In this document: positions 41,950-54,599 of the stretch, in pieces
How the letters are laid out: each line of letters begins with the position of its first letter
How positions within the stretch are numbered: the stretch's first letter is position 1
Origin: Rapana venosa
Taxonomy: Eukaryota > Mollusca > Gastropoda > Neogastropoda > Muricidae
Length of the DNA stretch: 64,000 bases
Direction: 5' to 3'
Assembly: GCA_028751875.1 (NCBI GenBank)
Contig: CM054145.1
Location: 2,398,476-2,462,475 of the forward strand
Position numbers and translations under genes: made by a program
Notes under the pieces: model-generated
Told to the model about the DNA's origin: nothing
What the model saw: the letters and a program-made list of their open reading frames with translations, nothing else
The model's database searches: none

Positions 41950-44900
41950 AAGGTGAAGACACAGAAATTGTCAGTTTTTTTTGTGTTTTATAGCTAGTTT
42001 TAAGGGGCCTTATTTTTTTCTTTGTTTATACATTTAGATAAGGAGGATGGAATTCCCTGCATTTGATAGGGCGTCTGGGGGGACTTTTGCGGCGTATTCG
42101 CCGTTTCATGCCAAAGGGCAGAATTTAAATGGGCCATTCGGCCTCCTCCTGATGCAAAAAGCGGCGAGACGGGGGTCTTTTTGGGGCGACCCTCACCTTT
42201 CTCTTTGGGGGGGGCCTTTTTGCTTGGGTGTGGTGATGGGGGAGCCCAACCCTGGACCCCCCCCCCCTAAACCCAGGCCAAAGGACGAAAATTGGGGCAA
42301 ACCATTTTGACGAGTGGGCTGGGGTCAAGCACCAAAGCAGGAAAAAAGTCACGAAAACTAAACCCAGGCAGATGTGACCGCCACACACCACCCCTACACG
42401 TAGACAGGAGTCTTCTCCTACATGGCTCCTGTTGCCCTTTTACCACGATGACACCAATTTGGGAGAAAGGGGAGAACCAAAATTAAAAGTCAACAAGGGA
42501 GATATGAAGAACGAGATCTTTTGTTGACAAACAGTGTTGATGCCTTGAAGGAAAAAATGTGTGAAAACAGAAAAGTTAACAATCTTAGGGCTGAAAATGC
42601 TGCGTTAAAACAATAAAATACAGAACTAAGGCCCAGAGTGGAAAAACAAAAAGAAAGCGACTCAAAAAACCCGGGTCAAGAAAACACAAATTATTCGGGG
42701 CAGGAAAAAAAATAACGAGACTGGAGCTGTTTGTGAAATGTTCGTGAAAAATTTTCTTTCAGAAAAAAGGGATGTACTGATTTTAAGTTTGAATGTGCAC
42801 AGGAAAAATTTCAAACCCAACTCCCCCTTATTGCCAGGTGTTTTTTTTATCAAGAAAAGTTTAAATATTGAAGGCAAAACCGTTTGAAAGGTTAAAGGGT
42901 TTTTGTAGACGACGATTTTTTCCAAACTGTTAGAGATATTAGGCACAACTGACCCCTACTTAAAGAGTGCTATGGCAGAGGGAAAAAATGTGAAATTCTT
43001 TGATCTTTTTGATCTTTAAGGGGCAAAAGGAACCCTAATATTTTCCCAAAGAAGGGTATAGCTTTTTGGCCGGGCCCCTACAACATCCTGCCATAGTCTC
43101 AATTTACAGGGGGGTAGAAAAGTAAACAAAAAACCGGTCACTCAGCCTCATTTAGACCTCTTTTAATAGGGCTTACCAAGTGAGGCTTGATGCAGGAGGC
43201 TGCCCACTTCACCACACCGGGGCTAGACAAAACAGGTCTGCTTGACCACAGCAACACAAGCTGACCAGATATTGTAGGCAGTTTTTTAATAAAGAGCCTT
43301 TTTTAAAACCACTTTTGAAAGCTAAATGCCCGCTTGTCATTCAATGAATTGGTGAAAGTGTATTCTAGATGCTGGGGATCAATGGAATTTGGCAATACAA
43401 AAAAACAAAAAAAATTTTTCATTTTTGTCTTGAACGAAATGGATTTTTGTCAAAACTGGCTATAGAGTTTTTGTACTTATGTGCGTACTTTGACTTTAAA
43501 ATGTCGACAGAAACTTCCGGGAAAATGCCACCAATGTTTTACGGGTTACAAGGCCTTTCGTAAGTGGGAAATTTAAATTTAGCCATCAAGGGAGGCGACT
43601 GTTTTTTAGTTTGTTTAATAAGGCATGATTTACTGCCTTTGTAATTGTTAGATGTTCCTTATCCTAATATTTTGCATTTTTCCCTGTGAAAAAATCTCTG
43701 TTGTGTAAGCAAAAATGTTTTGCTTGTCGGTTGTATATCCCACCTGAAGGTTTCCCCTTTTTTTATAACATTTTTGAAAATGATAAGGGAATTTGCTATT
43801 TTTGGAAAAGAATTTTTAGAAAATTGTGGGGTGACACTGGATGAAGTAGATAAAAACTATGGGGAGATTTAAAAACAGAAACCCTCAAACTTTTCTTGTC
43901 ACAGTAAAATGCTTATTTCAGATTCCAAAGTAAAAGTATGCTCTCAGCAAAATCGTAATTCTGAAGTTGTGTTATAACAATTAGGGTAAATTACTATTAA
44001 ATAGTGCACTGCTCTTAGTTACAAATTCTAAATGGCGTAAAAAAGGGACCAACAAGGACCAAACATACTCCGATGGAAATGATGTTAATGATTTTTTTTA
44101 GTGTCAGATATTTGTTCTCTAAATTTTTTTGACTCTGTCGTTTTTTTTGTTGCGGGCGTTCTGATTCCGATCACCTTCCGTTGAATTATTATTAAATCCT
44201 ATATATACAGAGGGGGAAACTGAGAACCTCTGTTAGGAAAATTTTGTAGGATGAAAAAAAACCTCAGTTTATAAAGAAAAATCTCCAGGATGTGAACATG
44301 TGTAAATTTTTTATTTAAAGCCTTTTAAGATTTATGAAACATTAATGAAGCTTTAATTTTTTAAACGGTTCATAAAAGCCAGTGCGATTGATGAAGAAAC
44401 TACATATCAATAAAGGGCCTCAAAGAAACTTGGTTTGATAATGAATGTAAAAGTAGAAAATAAGGGGAAAAACTTTTGAAGACTTTCCAAAAACATTTTA
44501 AAAAAAATGAGGGCAAAAACGGTACTGTGTCACAAGAAGGGAATAAATGCATGCTTAACAAAAAAAGAAACAGTAAATAAAAACCTTTTTTGCAGAATGA
44601 TTCATCTATCTCTTCTCAAATCCAGTTCTGGAAAAATGTTTAAAAGGCGTCATTTTAAAAAAATCAGCCCAAAAAAATAGTAATCATTGACAGATGGTTT
44701 CAACATTTTAAAACTTTTTGGAGAAAAGACTCATTACCAACCCTTTATTAATGGTTTTCAGTGATGAACTGAGGGAAATTTTGATCGTCCCATACTAAAA
44801 ATGAAATATTAGGGCACTTAAAAATTAAAAAACTGAAAGCAGCCGTCCCACAAATCATTGGTGAATTTCAAAAATGGAGGGAAAAAAATGGCTTTTCCTT

Positions 44901-46680
44901 CTAAAACTATTCAACAAAAAATTTTTTAGATGGTCTTTTTCCAGATAACTGGGCTGAAACATAATACTAAAATTTTATAAAAAGGGGATGTTGAAAAACC
45001 CAAAACACCGGGAATTTCTCTTTTCAGACATAAGTAGTAAGAAAAAATAGTTATTTTTTTAACAAAAGGTTTCAGGAAAGGGTTATGAAAATAATATTAC
45101 AGGAGAGCACCAACTGGTTTTTTAAAAGGTTACCCACTATAGACATATTTTACTCTGCTTGCGTTTGACAAAACAGTTTGCTCTAACCGAACTCTATGGC
45201 ATTTATGACTTTGAAAAAGCATTTATTTTTTACAGGGAAATTGTGGGCCTATTTTCCCCGAAAAATGGGTTAAGGGGGAAACATTTTCGAGTTTGAGAGC
45301 CCTGTACAGAAAGTCAAAGCAAATAAATGTGGAACTAAAGTGACTGACTAATAACTGTACCACGTGTTAAAAAAGGGGGTGTTGTACCCCTTATTGTTTT
45401 CGTTTTTATCAATGAGTTACCCCGAGACATCATCAATAATGGTAAACAGGGCCACTTTCCCCCAAAATTTTTCAAGTTGTTTATTTTTTTCGCTTTCGAT
45501 GATGTTATCCCCATCTGAAACATTGTAGGCTTACAAAAGCAGTTAAACAGCTTAAAAAGTGCTCAACATCACTGGATCTTTAAGGGTTTAAACGAGTAAG
45601 AGTAATTCGTTGTATTCAAAAAGGGGGATATTAGCTGCTCATGAAAAAGGTTGTACAATGGAAATACATCGGGTGAAAAAAGTAAAAATAAAAAATTTAG
45701 GGAAACTGTTTTTCCCACTAAAATTAGTTTCACACGCGTAAAGATCGCAAGTCAGGGAAACGAAGCTTTTTTTTGTGTTTAAAAAACTACGAATATTTAA
45801 TAATAAACCCCTTTTTACTTGGCATTAAGATATTTGATGCACAAATACAACCCACTTTTTAAATTTGGGTTTAGAAAAACTGGGGCTGGGGCAGCTGAAC
45901 TCATTGTAATCATGCACCCCTTTGCTTAAAGCAGTTTTTAGGGTTAATGCGTACACCTAATGACTTGTAAAAATAGTGAAACAATAGAAACCCCTCTCTT
46001 AATGCTGCTGTAAGATGCATTAGATATTGGATTTGATTCTGCATATGAATGAGAGTAGGCTACCTTTTTTAAAACCTACAAATCTTTTATGATCTAGATT
46101 TCAAAGGGAAAAAAAAAATGGGGAACACAAATACTACCTGTTTTTTGTGAACGGGGGTTTGATTTGTTTTGGCTCAATCAAGGAGTCGGAAAATTTTAGA
46201 GATTTTTTTAACGCTTTTAGGCAAAGATTGATTTACTGCCGATGGCAGCAAGGAGTGATCATATACAAAACGTGAAAATTTTAAAAGTACAGACAATTTA
46301 TAATTCGCATGATGTCAAACCTTTTCTAAAAATTGATGGGTTTCATTTTTAAAAAATTATGTCAAGTTCAGACTTGGGGTATCAAAATAAATGTTCATAA
46401 ATTTAGATACAGAGAACATGATATGCACCTCAGGCTGCTATGCCCATTTGTAACAACACCCGAGAGAATACATTTGTGTTGTCGTCCATTTTTGAGGATG
46501 TTAGGCAACTACATCCCCGTTAAATATAGTAGACAGCCTAATTATTAGACTCTGTTTCTCCGGCACAAGTCACCTGAGGTTTTGCGCAGCCCCTTTAATT
46601 TGTGTAGAGCTTTCAGAAAAGAAGATAAGTTATCCTAAGTGATTTTTTGTACTCTTTGTTATACAGTAACATGTTGTCTG
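41950..46680 (+). mobile_element. Long plus-strand I-like LINE, badly degraded
   Basis: An ORF1-like N-terminus (MEFPAFDR..., GEPNPGPP at 42242-42262) is followed by a coiled coil (SVDALKEKMCENRKVNNLRA near 42535-42610). After about 1.8 kb without clear motifs (where the endonuclease belongs), RT blocks appear: GLFPDNWAE (about 44940), a KGDVE...P NYRGISL-like block (about 44985), GEHQAGF (about 45100), DFEKAFDF (about 45210) and an FDDV catalytic remnant (about 45495-45505). The C-terminal zinc finger is at 46411-46500. Nearly every block sits in a different frame, with excess homopolymer-length changes. Orientation and ending match the LINE left in copy A. Confidence 0.7.
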
Positions 46681-46732
46681 TGTGATTTTTTTTTTTTTTT
46701 TTTGTTGTTGTTGTTTTTTTTTTTAAAAACCA
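46680..46732. repeat. T-rich homopolymer and (TTG)n tract
   Basis: Poly-T of about 20, TTG units, more poly-T. Confidence 0.85.
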
Positions 46733-46799
46733 AAAAACTAAACATTTTTGGCACCCCCTTTATGTATGGGCCCAAAGGCCTTTTTGTAAAAAATCTTTG

Positions 46800-47907
46800 A
46801 GTTTTGATTCGAGTTCTCCTCCCCTACACGCAAACCCCCCCACCACCTAATTTTAAATATATACATACAATAAAAAAACATACATTAAAAACATATATTA
46901 AAATATAAATTATATCATATATAAAACAATCAATCACATCATATACAATTTAAAATATATAAATTAAAAAAACAGAAAGGTTTACAGGGGAAGAATATGA
47001 CTTCAGCAAATGACACATGAATTGCTGAGAGTCATATAAAACTTTTTGACTATGGCATATTTCTTATAATACTAAACCCTCCTTTTATACATGTAAGAAA
47101 AATTGGGCAATCAACACAAAAAGGTGGACGAAAGTGGGAAAAAACAACAACATTTCATTTTTTTAATATTTATACCAGCTTAATCTCAGTTTTTGTATTA
47201 GAATTTCTAATTTTTTTCCCTGGGCAAAGGAACTGCTGATAATTTTTTCATGATCTTTGAATTATGCATTTTATTTTCTTAGAAGAATTTCATAAACGAC
47301 AATGCAAAATTAAAAACAAACACTTTGTACTTATTCAAGGCACCTTGTTTTGCCCAAAAAATCAACCCCAAACCTTCGAAAAAATTCCACAATGAGAGGG
47401 GATCCAGCAAAAAGTTATGCTGAGCCTCTGCTTGCAATAGAATGTATCAGGAATTTTATCTCAAATACAATATCATTCTTATTTTACCATGCCATGATTT
47501 TAATCCATTAACACTGCCTTTGAGTCAACGCAAAACAGAATTTGGCAAACATCAATAGCAGTATCAGACAAAAAATTCAAAGCCATAAAATTGCAAATAA
47601 TTCAGAAGTAAAAATAGAAAAATGTTGTCCTAAATGAAAAGATTTTGAACTTTTAAAGGCGGAATCACATATGCAGCACCACTTTTGCCTGATTCTAATA
47701 CAGATCCGTCAGTATACACTTTTAAGTGATTAGAATAATTATTTTCTAAGTGACTTTTTACATCAACGGTGAGAAGATTTTGATCTTCATTTTTCTTTAT
47801 TTCCGTGTAGTCAATGTCAAATTTAGCTGAAATATGTTCCCAAGGAGGTAATTGTGGAACAATCGGTAAAATTGGAATTGTTGATATATCGATGTCATTT
47901 TCTTTCA
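46800..47907 (-). mobile_element. I-type LINE, 3' half: RNase H
   Basis: The minus strand reads MKENDIDISTIPILPIVPQL, then PPWEHISAKFDIDYT and NHLKVYTDGSVLESGKSGAA, with the first RNase H catalytic Asp in TDGS (about 47695-47710). After a shift come a TSELFAI strand, VDSKAV and FCWIPSHCGI (about 47390-47420), the remaining RNase H landmarks. It is the downstream half of the element whose RT lies at 50251-50935. Confidence 0.85.
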
Positions 47908-47920
47908 TAAATGTGTCTGT
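47908..47920. repeat. 13-bp target-site duplication, left copy
   Basis: TAAATGTGTCTGT, repeated at 50238-50250. Confidence 0.92.
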
Positions 47921-50237
47921 CTATCTATCTCTATCTGTCCCGTAGTCTGACGACCGTGGGGGCACCCTCAAAGACTCAGCAACCAGTTCCCTCCATTCCT
48001 CTCTCTGTTCTGCCTTTCTCAGGGTTTTGTTGAGTTCTAGGCCTGTCCATTCACTGATGTTATCCTCCCAGCTCTTCCTTGGTCTGCCTCTTCTTCTTCC
48101 TCCTTGGACAGTGCCTTGCAAAACTGTCTTTTGAAATTTCCCTTTTGGATCTTGTGAAAATGCCCATACCACTTAAGTTTTACGCTTTTTCACGATCGTT
48201 AGAAGGTTCTCATAGGGTCCAATGGTTTGCTGGATTCTGTTATGCACCTTTCGTTGCTTATGTGGTTTTTTGTAGGAGATGCCAAGGAGTCCCCCGAAAG
48301 CATCTCATCTCCACTGCCTGTACCCCTCTATCCAAATCTGCAGTCAGGGTCCATGATTCACGGGCATACAGAAATAATGGATATAACAAGGGAGCGCATT
48401 AGTCTGATCTTGGAGATAAGTGAGATATTCTTGTCTCTCCAGATGGTATTTAGTTTTTGACAAAGCTGTTATTGTCTGTGCAGTCCTGCATACTACTTCT
48501 GGCTTGGACCCTGGTGGGATACAAGGGCTCCCAGGTACTTGAAGCTTTGAACGTTTCCAGCTTCTGGTCATTAACCCTGATATCAGTGCTAATGCCTTTG
48601 GTGTTATTAGTCATCAGTTTGGTCTTCTCTGCACTGATTTCCATGCCGTATGTTTTGGAGGCCTTATCCCAAATGTTCTGTTAGGCTGGCAAGCTCTTTT
48701 CTGATCCTGCTATTCCATCAATGTCATCTGCGAAGCGGAGGTTTTTTGATCGTTCTTTCCCCCAATGCTGACTGACCTTCATGATGTTCCAGTGCATCAG
48801 CCCCTGATTCTCTCAAGGAAGATGTTGAAAAGAAGTGGGTGAGAGTAGACAGCCCTGCCTTACTCCCAAATGTTGTTCGAAAACCATTTTTCCAATGTTG
48901 TTGTTGTAGTACACTGCACTGGTGGCCTCGCTGTACAGCTGTTTGATGACTCTGATCAGGTTGCATTGATGCTGTACAAATTCATGGTTGCCCACAAAGC
49001 TGCATGCCACACCCTGTCAAATGCCTTCTTAAAAAACGATAAAAACGTGGTAAAGGTCTTGTTTATGTTGAAGGTACCGGTCACATAGTAAATTTTGAGG
49101 TTGAATATCTGTTCTGTTGTGCTGCGCCCTGCTCTGAAAACCCGCTTGTTCCTCAGCAATGATGGTCTCTGCTTGTGGCTTCAGTCTATTCAATATTACT
49201 GCAGCATGACCTTGCTTGGGTGACATATGAGGCTGATTGTGCGGTAATTATGGCATTGTTGTAGATTTCCTTTCTTGGGAGGGTGATGAATGAGTGACTG
49301 CGTCCATGGTGTTGGCCATTTTCCTGTCTGCCAGATCTTGTTGCAGATTCTTAGTAGGCGCTGATCATGGCTTCCCCTCCAGCTTGGACCAACTCAGCTG
49401 GAATGTTGTCAGCCCCTGCTGACTTCCCCTTTTTCAGCGATCTGACTGCTGTTTCCACTTCTTCTCGGAGATAGGGTGACTGTCTGTGTCTTTGCTTTCG
49501 GGTACATTAAGGACTTCGGGATCTCCTGCGGTTCTATAGTTATACAGGTCAAAGCAGTATTCTGTCCATCTGTTTCAGAATACCCTGGTCGCCCAGTGAG
49601 ACCCTTCCCATTTTTGTTTTGGGATTGTTAAACCCTTTTCTCTGTTTCTTTGCTAGTCAGGTCTTTCAACCAGCTGATATGCTTTTTTGCTATTGTTTTT
49701 CTTTATGTTCTCTTCAATGTCTTGGCACTGTTCACCGATCCCCAATTCTCTTTTGCCTCCGTCCCTGGACTTCCCGATTCTTTTGTTGACGCCCTATATG
49801 TTCTGCTCTTTCTTTTGTTTCATTTTTTTTTTCTTCACTCTCTACGCTTGTCGCATAGTTGTAGGATGTTAGGTTGACCCCCTGGTTTTTGACTGGTCGG
49901 CGTTTGCCAAGAAGCTCATTTGCTGTTTCAGTCACCGCGTATTGAAACTATTTGTCAGTGTATCTATGTCTGAGTCTATCACAGTGAGTGCTGCAAACTT
50001 TCCACCTATCCTTGCTTGAAAGATTTCTAATACCTCTGGTCCTTCAGCTTCTCGAGGTCCCAAAATTTGATCCTGATGTTGTTCCGCTTGTGGATTTTCT
50101 TAGACGTAGTCGGAAAGTCATCATCACAAGATCATGATCACTCCCTATGTCGCTCCTGGAAAACTTCGTGTCTGTGCAATGTTAACGCTAGACTGAAACC
50201 GTCTTTTCACCATGATGTAATCTATTTGGTCTTAATC
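47921..50237 (-). mobile_element. RTE-like LINE, 2.3 kb, nested in I-type LINE
   Basis: Minus-strand motifs from the right: endonuclease C-terminus (GSDHDLVMMTFRLR-like, about 50100-50150), linker, and RT ILNRLKPQAETIIAEEQAGF (about 49135-49195). Next are FKKAFDRVWHAALWATM, GVRQGCLLSPT (about 48830-48860), a LRFADDID-like box (about 48715-48740) and YGMEISAEKTKLM. The C-terminal GGRRRGRPRKSWEDNISEWT follows, then VPPRSSDYG and a GATAGATAGA-type tail. It is flanked by an exact 13-bp repeat. The N-terminal endonuclease is missing, and many frame breaks are present. Confidence 0.93.
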
Positions 50238-50250
50238 TAAATGTGTCTGT
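50238..50250. repeat. 13-bp target-site duplication, right copy
   Basis: Second TAAATGTGTCTGT. Confidence 0.92.
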
Positions 50251-50935
50251 ATAATTTTTAATTGGCTGCAGAAATGAAATATTGCGTGCCCGTTTAGGAA
50301 AATCAGTGTCTTGATTAATAAATATTTCCTCTTTTACTGAATTTGGAATAGAGATACTACGAACCATATATTTTGATACTGCCAGTTTTCCCTGATCAGA
50401 AAGAGATAGTAAATGAGCTTCTTTATAAGTATTAGCTGTATTTGCATGAGCCGGAACACCAAGAGCTATCTTTACTGCTTTACTGTCTAGACTTTGTAAT
50501 TTTTAAGTAGATAATCTGCAGCAGAAAAATAAACTTCTTGTCCGTATATTAATTTTGAACGTACCAAGGACAGAGCCAGATGTATCAGAGTCGTAGTGTC
50601 TTGACTCCATGCCTGAGAACTTATTATCTTTAGGAAATTAAGTCTTTTCCTAGCTTCAGTTATCATTTGGTTGATGTGCATCTTCCAATTCAACTTTCTC
50701 TAGTTAAAAATACACCTAAGAATTTGACATCTTGTTTGTATTGAAGCCCTTTCCTTCTAATTTCAATATTGGTAATTTTAATGCGTTGTCACCGTTATTA
50801 AAAAGCACAAGACACGTTTTTTCTGCTGATAATTCTAATCTGTTTTCTTTCATATAACTACAGAATTTATCTAATTCTTCCTGATATATCATTATGTCAT
50901 ATATATATATATATATATATATAATAGCTGTGCCC
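50251..50935 (-). mobile_element. I-type LINE, 5' half: RT after the catalytic box
   Basis: Reads DIMIYQEELDKFCSYMKENR, LELSAEKTCLVLFNNGDN, WKMHINQMITEARKRLNFLK and SLVRSKLIYGQEVYFSAADY. In one frame it continues to FLQPIKNYTDTF at the insertion point. At its 5' side the catalytic box (expected ADD before IMIY) is replaced by an (AT)n tract (50897-50924), where the element ends. Confidence 0.85.
50897..50924. repeat. (AT)n microsatellite at LINE 5' boundary
   Basis: Perfect AT tract abutting the RT catalytic region. Confidence 0.9.
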
Positions 50936-51980
50936 ACCTACAAGCTGTAATAAGGAGGCTGTAGATTACAAGAGAATGAAGGGGTACATTCAGCAAACAC
51001 TGTTTCCCTCAATCCTTTGTCATCTGCTAGCTGCCTCACCACAGTATTCATGGGGTCAACACTGTAGGAACACAAGCTATCCTCATTTTTATGATAATTT
51101 CCCACTTTCTCATCACTACCTGGTGTTCATCTATAGCTTCAACCTCAAACAAGTGCACAGTGCATTTTTTCATACTTAAATTGTCTGTGATAACAGGACA
51201 TTTTTTAGCTTGGCACTATATACAAGATAGTATACATCTGAAGCTAACCTGCCCATCAGTGTAACAAGGCTTTTTTTATACCGTGAGCAATGCATCTGTG
51301 CTGAACCTAAAAAACTTCTTTTGTTTTCACTAGCTGTTGAAAACAGCATTTATATAAGTGGGATCGTTCCGCAATCAGTATGCAGGTTGGTGCATTCCTA
51401 CAATATGACACTGTTCACACACAACTCAAACCACCTGAAAAGACTGGTGTACACGAATGCACAAGGAACTTGTAGCAGTGTGTGTGTGTATGTTTTGTCA
51501 GTTGTAAACAACACACAGGTCACAAATGCACATCACTGTACTTATGGTGATGTAATGACCATAAGTTCAACATATAGCCATTGCATGAGTAAGCATTTAT
51601 TATATGTTTAAAAAGCACGATGCACAGAAGAACAAAAGCCAGATGGTGCAATGTGTCACAGTGAGTGAGAGACCTCGAAGATGTGATAGTGATACATTCT
51701 TGTTGGCTCTACAGATGTTCTCAGTTCCCATCTCTTAATTTTCTCACAGCTGTTAAAAGATAATATGAACGTAGCTGGACATTATGATTAGGTGTTGAAA
51801 GCTCCCCCCACCCCCACCCCCATCCCCCATCTATGCACTGGCAAACAGTGCATACACTCATGTGAATACACATTGTGTCACACTCGTGCACACAAATGCC
51901 TCTCGCTCATTCACTCACACACACCACACACACACACAGCCACACACCACACACACAGCCAGGGGTTAGGAGCATTGAAC
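50936..51980. other. Unassigned; CA/CAC-rich tract 51900-51960
   Basis: Plus-strand ORFs here lack recognisable similarity or coding bias. Confidence 0.4.
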
Positions 51981-51984
51981 TTGT

Positions 51985-52195
51985 AACCTGATGGTGGGTT
52001 GGAGGGTGTGGATGTAACTGCAAGTCTTTGCTTGGTTAGAGCATTGTGCTAACAGTGTGGCCGGTTTGACCCAGATTTGAAAATACCACCAGGAAGACGC
52101 CCGTTTTCCAAAGGGGTTTCCCTCTGGAGTTAAGTTAGCACTGTCTCCATCCACACAAAGTCCATTTGGAAGAGTAGGCCATTCAAACAACAACA
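51985..52195 (+). mobile_element. tRNA-derived SINE (S2-related), plus
   Basis: Head TTGGTTAGAGCATTG and GCCGGTTTGACCC (box B-like). The body has GGGGTTTCCCTCTGGAGTTA, GCACTGTCTCCATCC and GAGTAGGCCATT, as in the S2 copies. Confidence 0.6.
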
Positions 52196-52452
52196 ACATG
52201 CACGCTGTGTTGTGTGGACATCATCCAGAAGTCGGATGTGGGCTGCCTTATAGGATTGAGACAAAAATGGTTTGGGTAAGCAATATTCTTACATACTGTG
52301 AAACCTTGAGAGGCTTGTTGAGGACTACCACCCTCAGAAAACATGAAAGAAAATCTCTTGCTATGGTTGTCTCTTTCCAGGGGATTTTTCTCTTGAATTG
52401 GGCTTGCTTCTCTTTCAGGTCCTTTGTAGGAGGCTTCATTCGCAGAGATATT

Positions 52453-52456
<4 letters not shown>

Positions 52457-52490
<34 letters not shown>

Positions 52491-52585
52491 TGTGGTGTGA
52501 TGTGACGGGTCGTGAGAGAGAGATTGAGGAGTGTGTGTGTGTGTGTGTGTGTGTGTGTTGTGTGTGTGTGAGTGTGTGGTGTAAC
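52457..52585. repeat. Compound (GT)n microsatellite
   Basis: Two GT tracts separated by a GATGTGACGGGTCGTGAGAG block. Confidence 0.9.
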
Positions 52586-52984
52586 ATTTGGCAAACATCT
52601 TGTGCACTAGGTTGAACCCCAACCCTACATCGTAGAAGAGTGGAAACAGGTTTGATTGCCCCTGTGAGATTGATGACACGAAATACTGCCTCAAATACTC
52701 AAAGTGCCGTGCCCCAGTGACTCCTCAAGGAGTTGAGGTGGAAACACTGGGGCCACATTTCTATGTTTCTCCCTCCCTCCTCCCCTTATTTTTTTGTGCT
52801 CCTCCATCTCAAAGGACTAGCTCTATCCAGGGCTAGTGTCTAAACACAGCATCCTCTCAGTACAGACAGACAGCATTTTCATATCCTCCACCACCTTTTA
52901 AACCTGGCATTTATTTATTTATCTATTTATTTTGGCAAAACAGGAATGTTTGCCTTTGTTTTGTAGGCACCATGCTTGAGACAC
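52586..52984. other. Unassigned
   Basis: No recognisable gene or element. Confidence 0.4.
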
Positions 52985-53402
52985 GATTTGCTTGTTTTAT
53001 TGATGTATTTATTTATACCACTTTAAGTCACGGCAGATTTCTCTGAGTGAAATTCAGGCTGCTCTCCCCGGGGAGAGCGCGAAGCCACGAGAGCAGCGCC
53101 ACCCTTTCATTTTCTTTTTCCTGTCAGCAACTGTGGCTTTTTTTCTACAGAATTTGCCAGGGACAACTCTTGTTGCCAGTGGGTGTTCTTTAACGTGCTG
53201 CAACCATTATTATGTGTAAAACACACGGTCGGGACCTTGGTTTATCGTCCTCATCGATAGACTAGCGCTCACGGACCACCACTCATGGTCTAATGGATGG
53301 GGTGAAAAGTTTCGGGTCCAAACGGGATTGGAACCACCGCACATTTCCGACCCGGACATTTCGCTTTTTAGACAGGCGCTTACCTCTAGACCACCGATTC
53401 AT
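52985..53402 (-). mobile_element. tRNA-derived SINE (family S3), minus
   Basis: Same layout as 38397-38804: TATTTATTTATACCACTTTA, central CATTAGACCATGAGTGG (reverse), GGATTGGAACC (box B reverse) and CTAGACCACCGAT (box A reverse). More diverged. Confidence 0.85.
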
Positions 53403-54040
53403 TTCGTTCACAGTTGTGTGGGTAAATGATCACCTCGATTTTTTACACCCCCCCCCCCCCCCCCCCCATCAAAAAAAAATGTGTTTGGAATTTTGTTGTT
53501 GTTAATACTCAAGGATCTAAAAAGAAAATTTCATGATAGGGCAAGGTTTTCACTAGTTCCTGTCCCCTCTCCCCCTTCTCTTTTTCAAGATTTGGGATTT
53601 TAAACAGAACTGTATTCAGGTCCTGTCACAGTAGATAGATCTGTATTTTTTGTAATTATGAAAGAACAAGAAGTCATCTTATCAAAGTCTTCTCTACATA
53701 AATATGCACCACACATGTTGGGACAGTTTGCTTTTTCTTTACATTTAGTGGCAATTGAATACTACAGTTTTAGACGAAGCCACATAAAGCTATCATTATT
53801 CAACTTCAGTAACTAAAATTGAAGATTTCTTCTCCTCTTCAGTGATGCTTCTCTTAACCCTTTGTCATCCACACCCCTCCCCTCCTTATCACCCCCAACC
53901 CCCCCCCCCCCCCACACACACACTTTCAATCCAACCAGCTAATTCCATGCTTGACACTGTTGGTTACCATTCCGTGTTGGGTGGATTGTGCCCCATGAAT
54001 TACGTGAGATCTAGGTTTGCTAGATTTGTTTTTATGTTAT
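53403..54040. other. Unassigned; poly-C runs at 53447-53468 and 53899-53913
   Basis: No gene seen. Confidence 0.4.
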
Positions 54041-54044
54041 GCCT

Positions 54045-54590
54045 TCTATGATCTATCTATCTGTCCGTAGTCTGCCAGTTCCCTCAATTCCTCTCTTCTG
54101 TTCGGCCTTCTCAGGGTTTGTGAGGTCTAGGCTGGCCATTCGCTGATGTTATCCTACCAGCTCTTCCTTGGTCTGCCTCTTCTTCTTCTCTCTGGACAGT
54201 GCCTTGTAAAACTGTCTTTGAGTCTTTTGGATCTTGTGACATGCCCATACCATTACGTTTTTTCACGATCGTTTAGAAGGTCTCATTGAGGGTCCATTGG
54301 TTTGCTGGATTCTGTTATGCACGTTTGTTCCTTATGTGGTCTCCCAGTTGTTAGGAGATGCCAATGGAGTCTTCGTATGCATCTCATCTCACCGCCTGTA
54401 CTCTTCTCTCCAAAATCTGCCAGTCAGGGTCCCATGATTCACAGGCATACAGAAATTGATATGGAACCACATGGGAGCGCATTAGTCTGATCTTGGAGAT
54501 AAGTGAGATATTTTTATCTCTCCAGATGGTGTTTAGTTTTGGACAAAGCTGTTATTGTTCTGGCGTCCTGCATTACTTTTTCTGTGCCTT
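54045..54590 (-). mobile_element. RTE-like LINE 3' fragment
   Basis: Parallels 47930-48480 with many indels: a CTATCTATCTGTCCGTAGTC end, a CTCTTCCTTGGTCTGCCTCT block encoding the GRPRKSW region, and CATGATTCACAGGCATACAG. Right boundary near a TGCCTT that also occurs left of the element (54039-54044), possibly a short target-site duplication. Confidence 0.75.
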
Positions 54591-54599
54591 AGTGTATCC

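Larger units (their letters stand above)
37917..46740. repeat. Segmental duplication, copy B (partner 798-about 4760)
   Basis: Follows copy A in order: tail module 38168, SINE 38871, candidate exon 39480, LINE fragment 39741, candidate exon 40528, RNase H piece 40960, zinc-finger LINE end 46411. It is longer because of a SINE (38397-38804) and a LINE interior of about 4.5 kb. Divergence is low up to about 41450 and much higher afterwards, mostly homopolymer changes. Confidence 0.85.
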
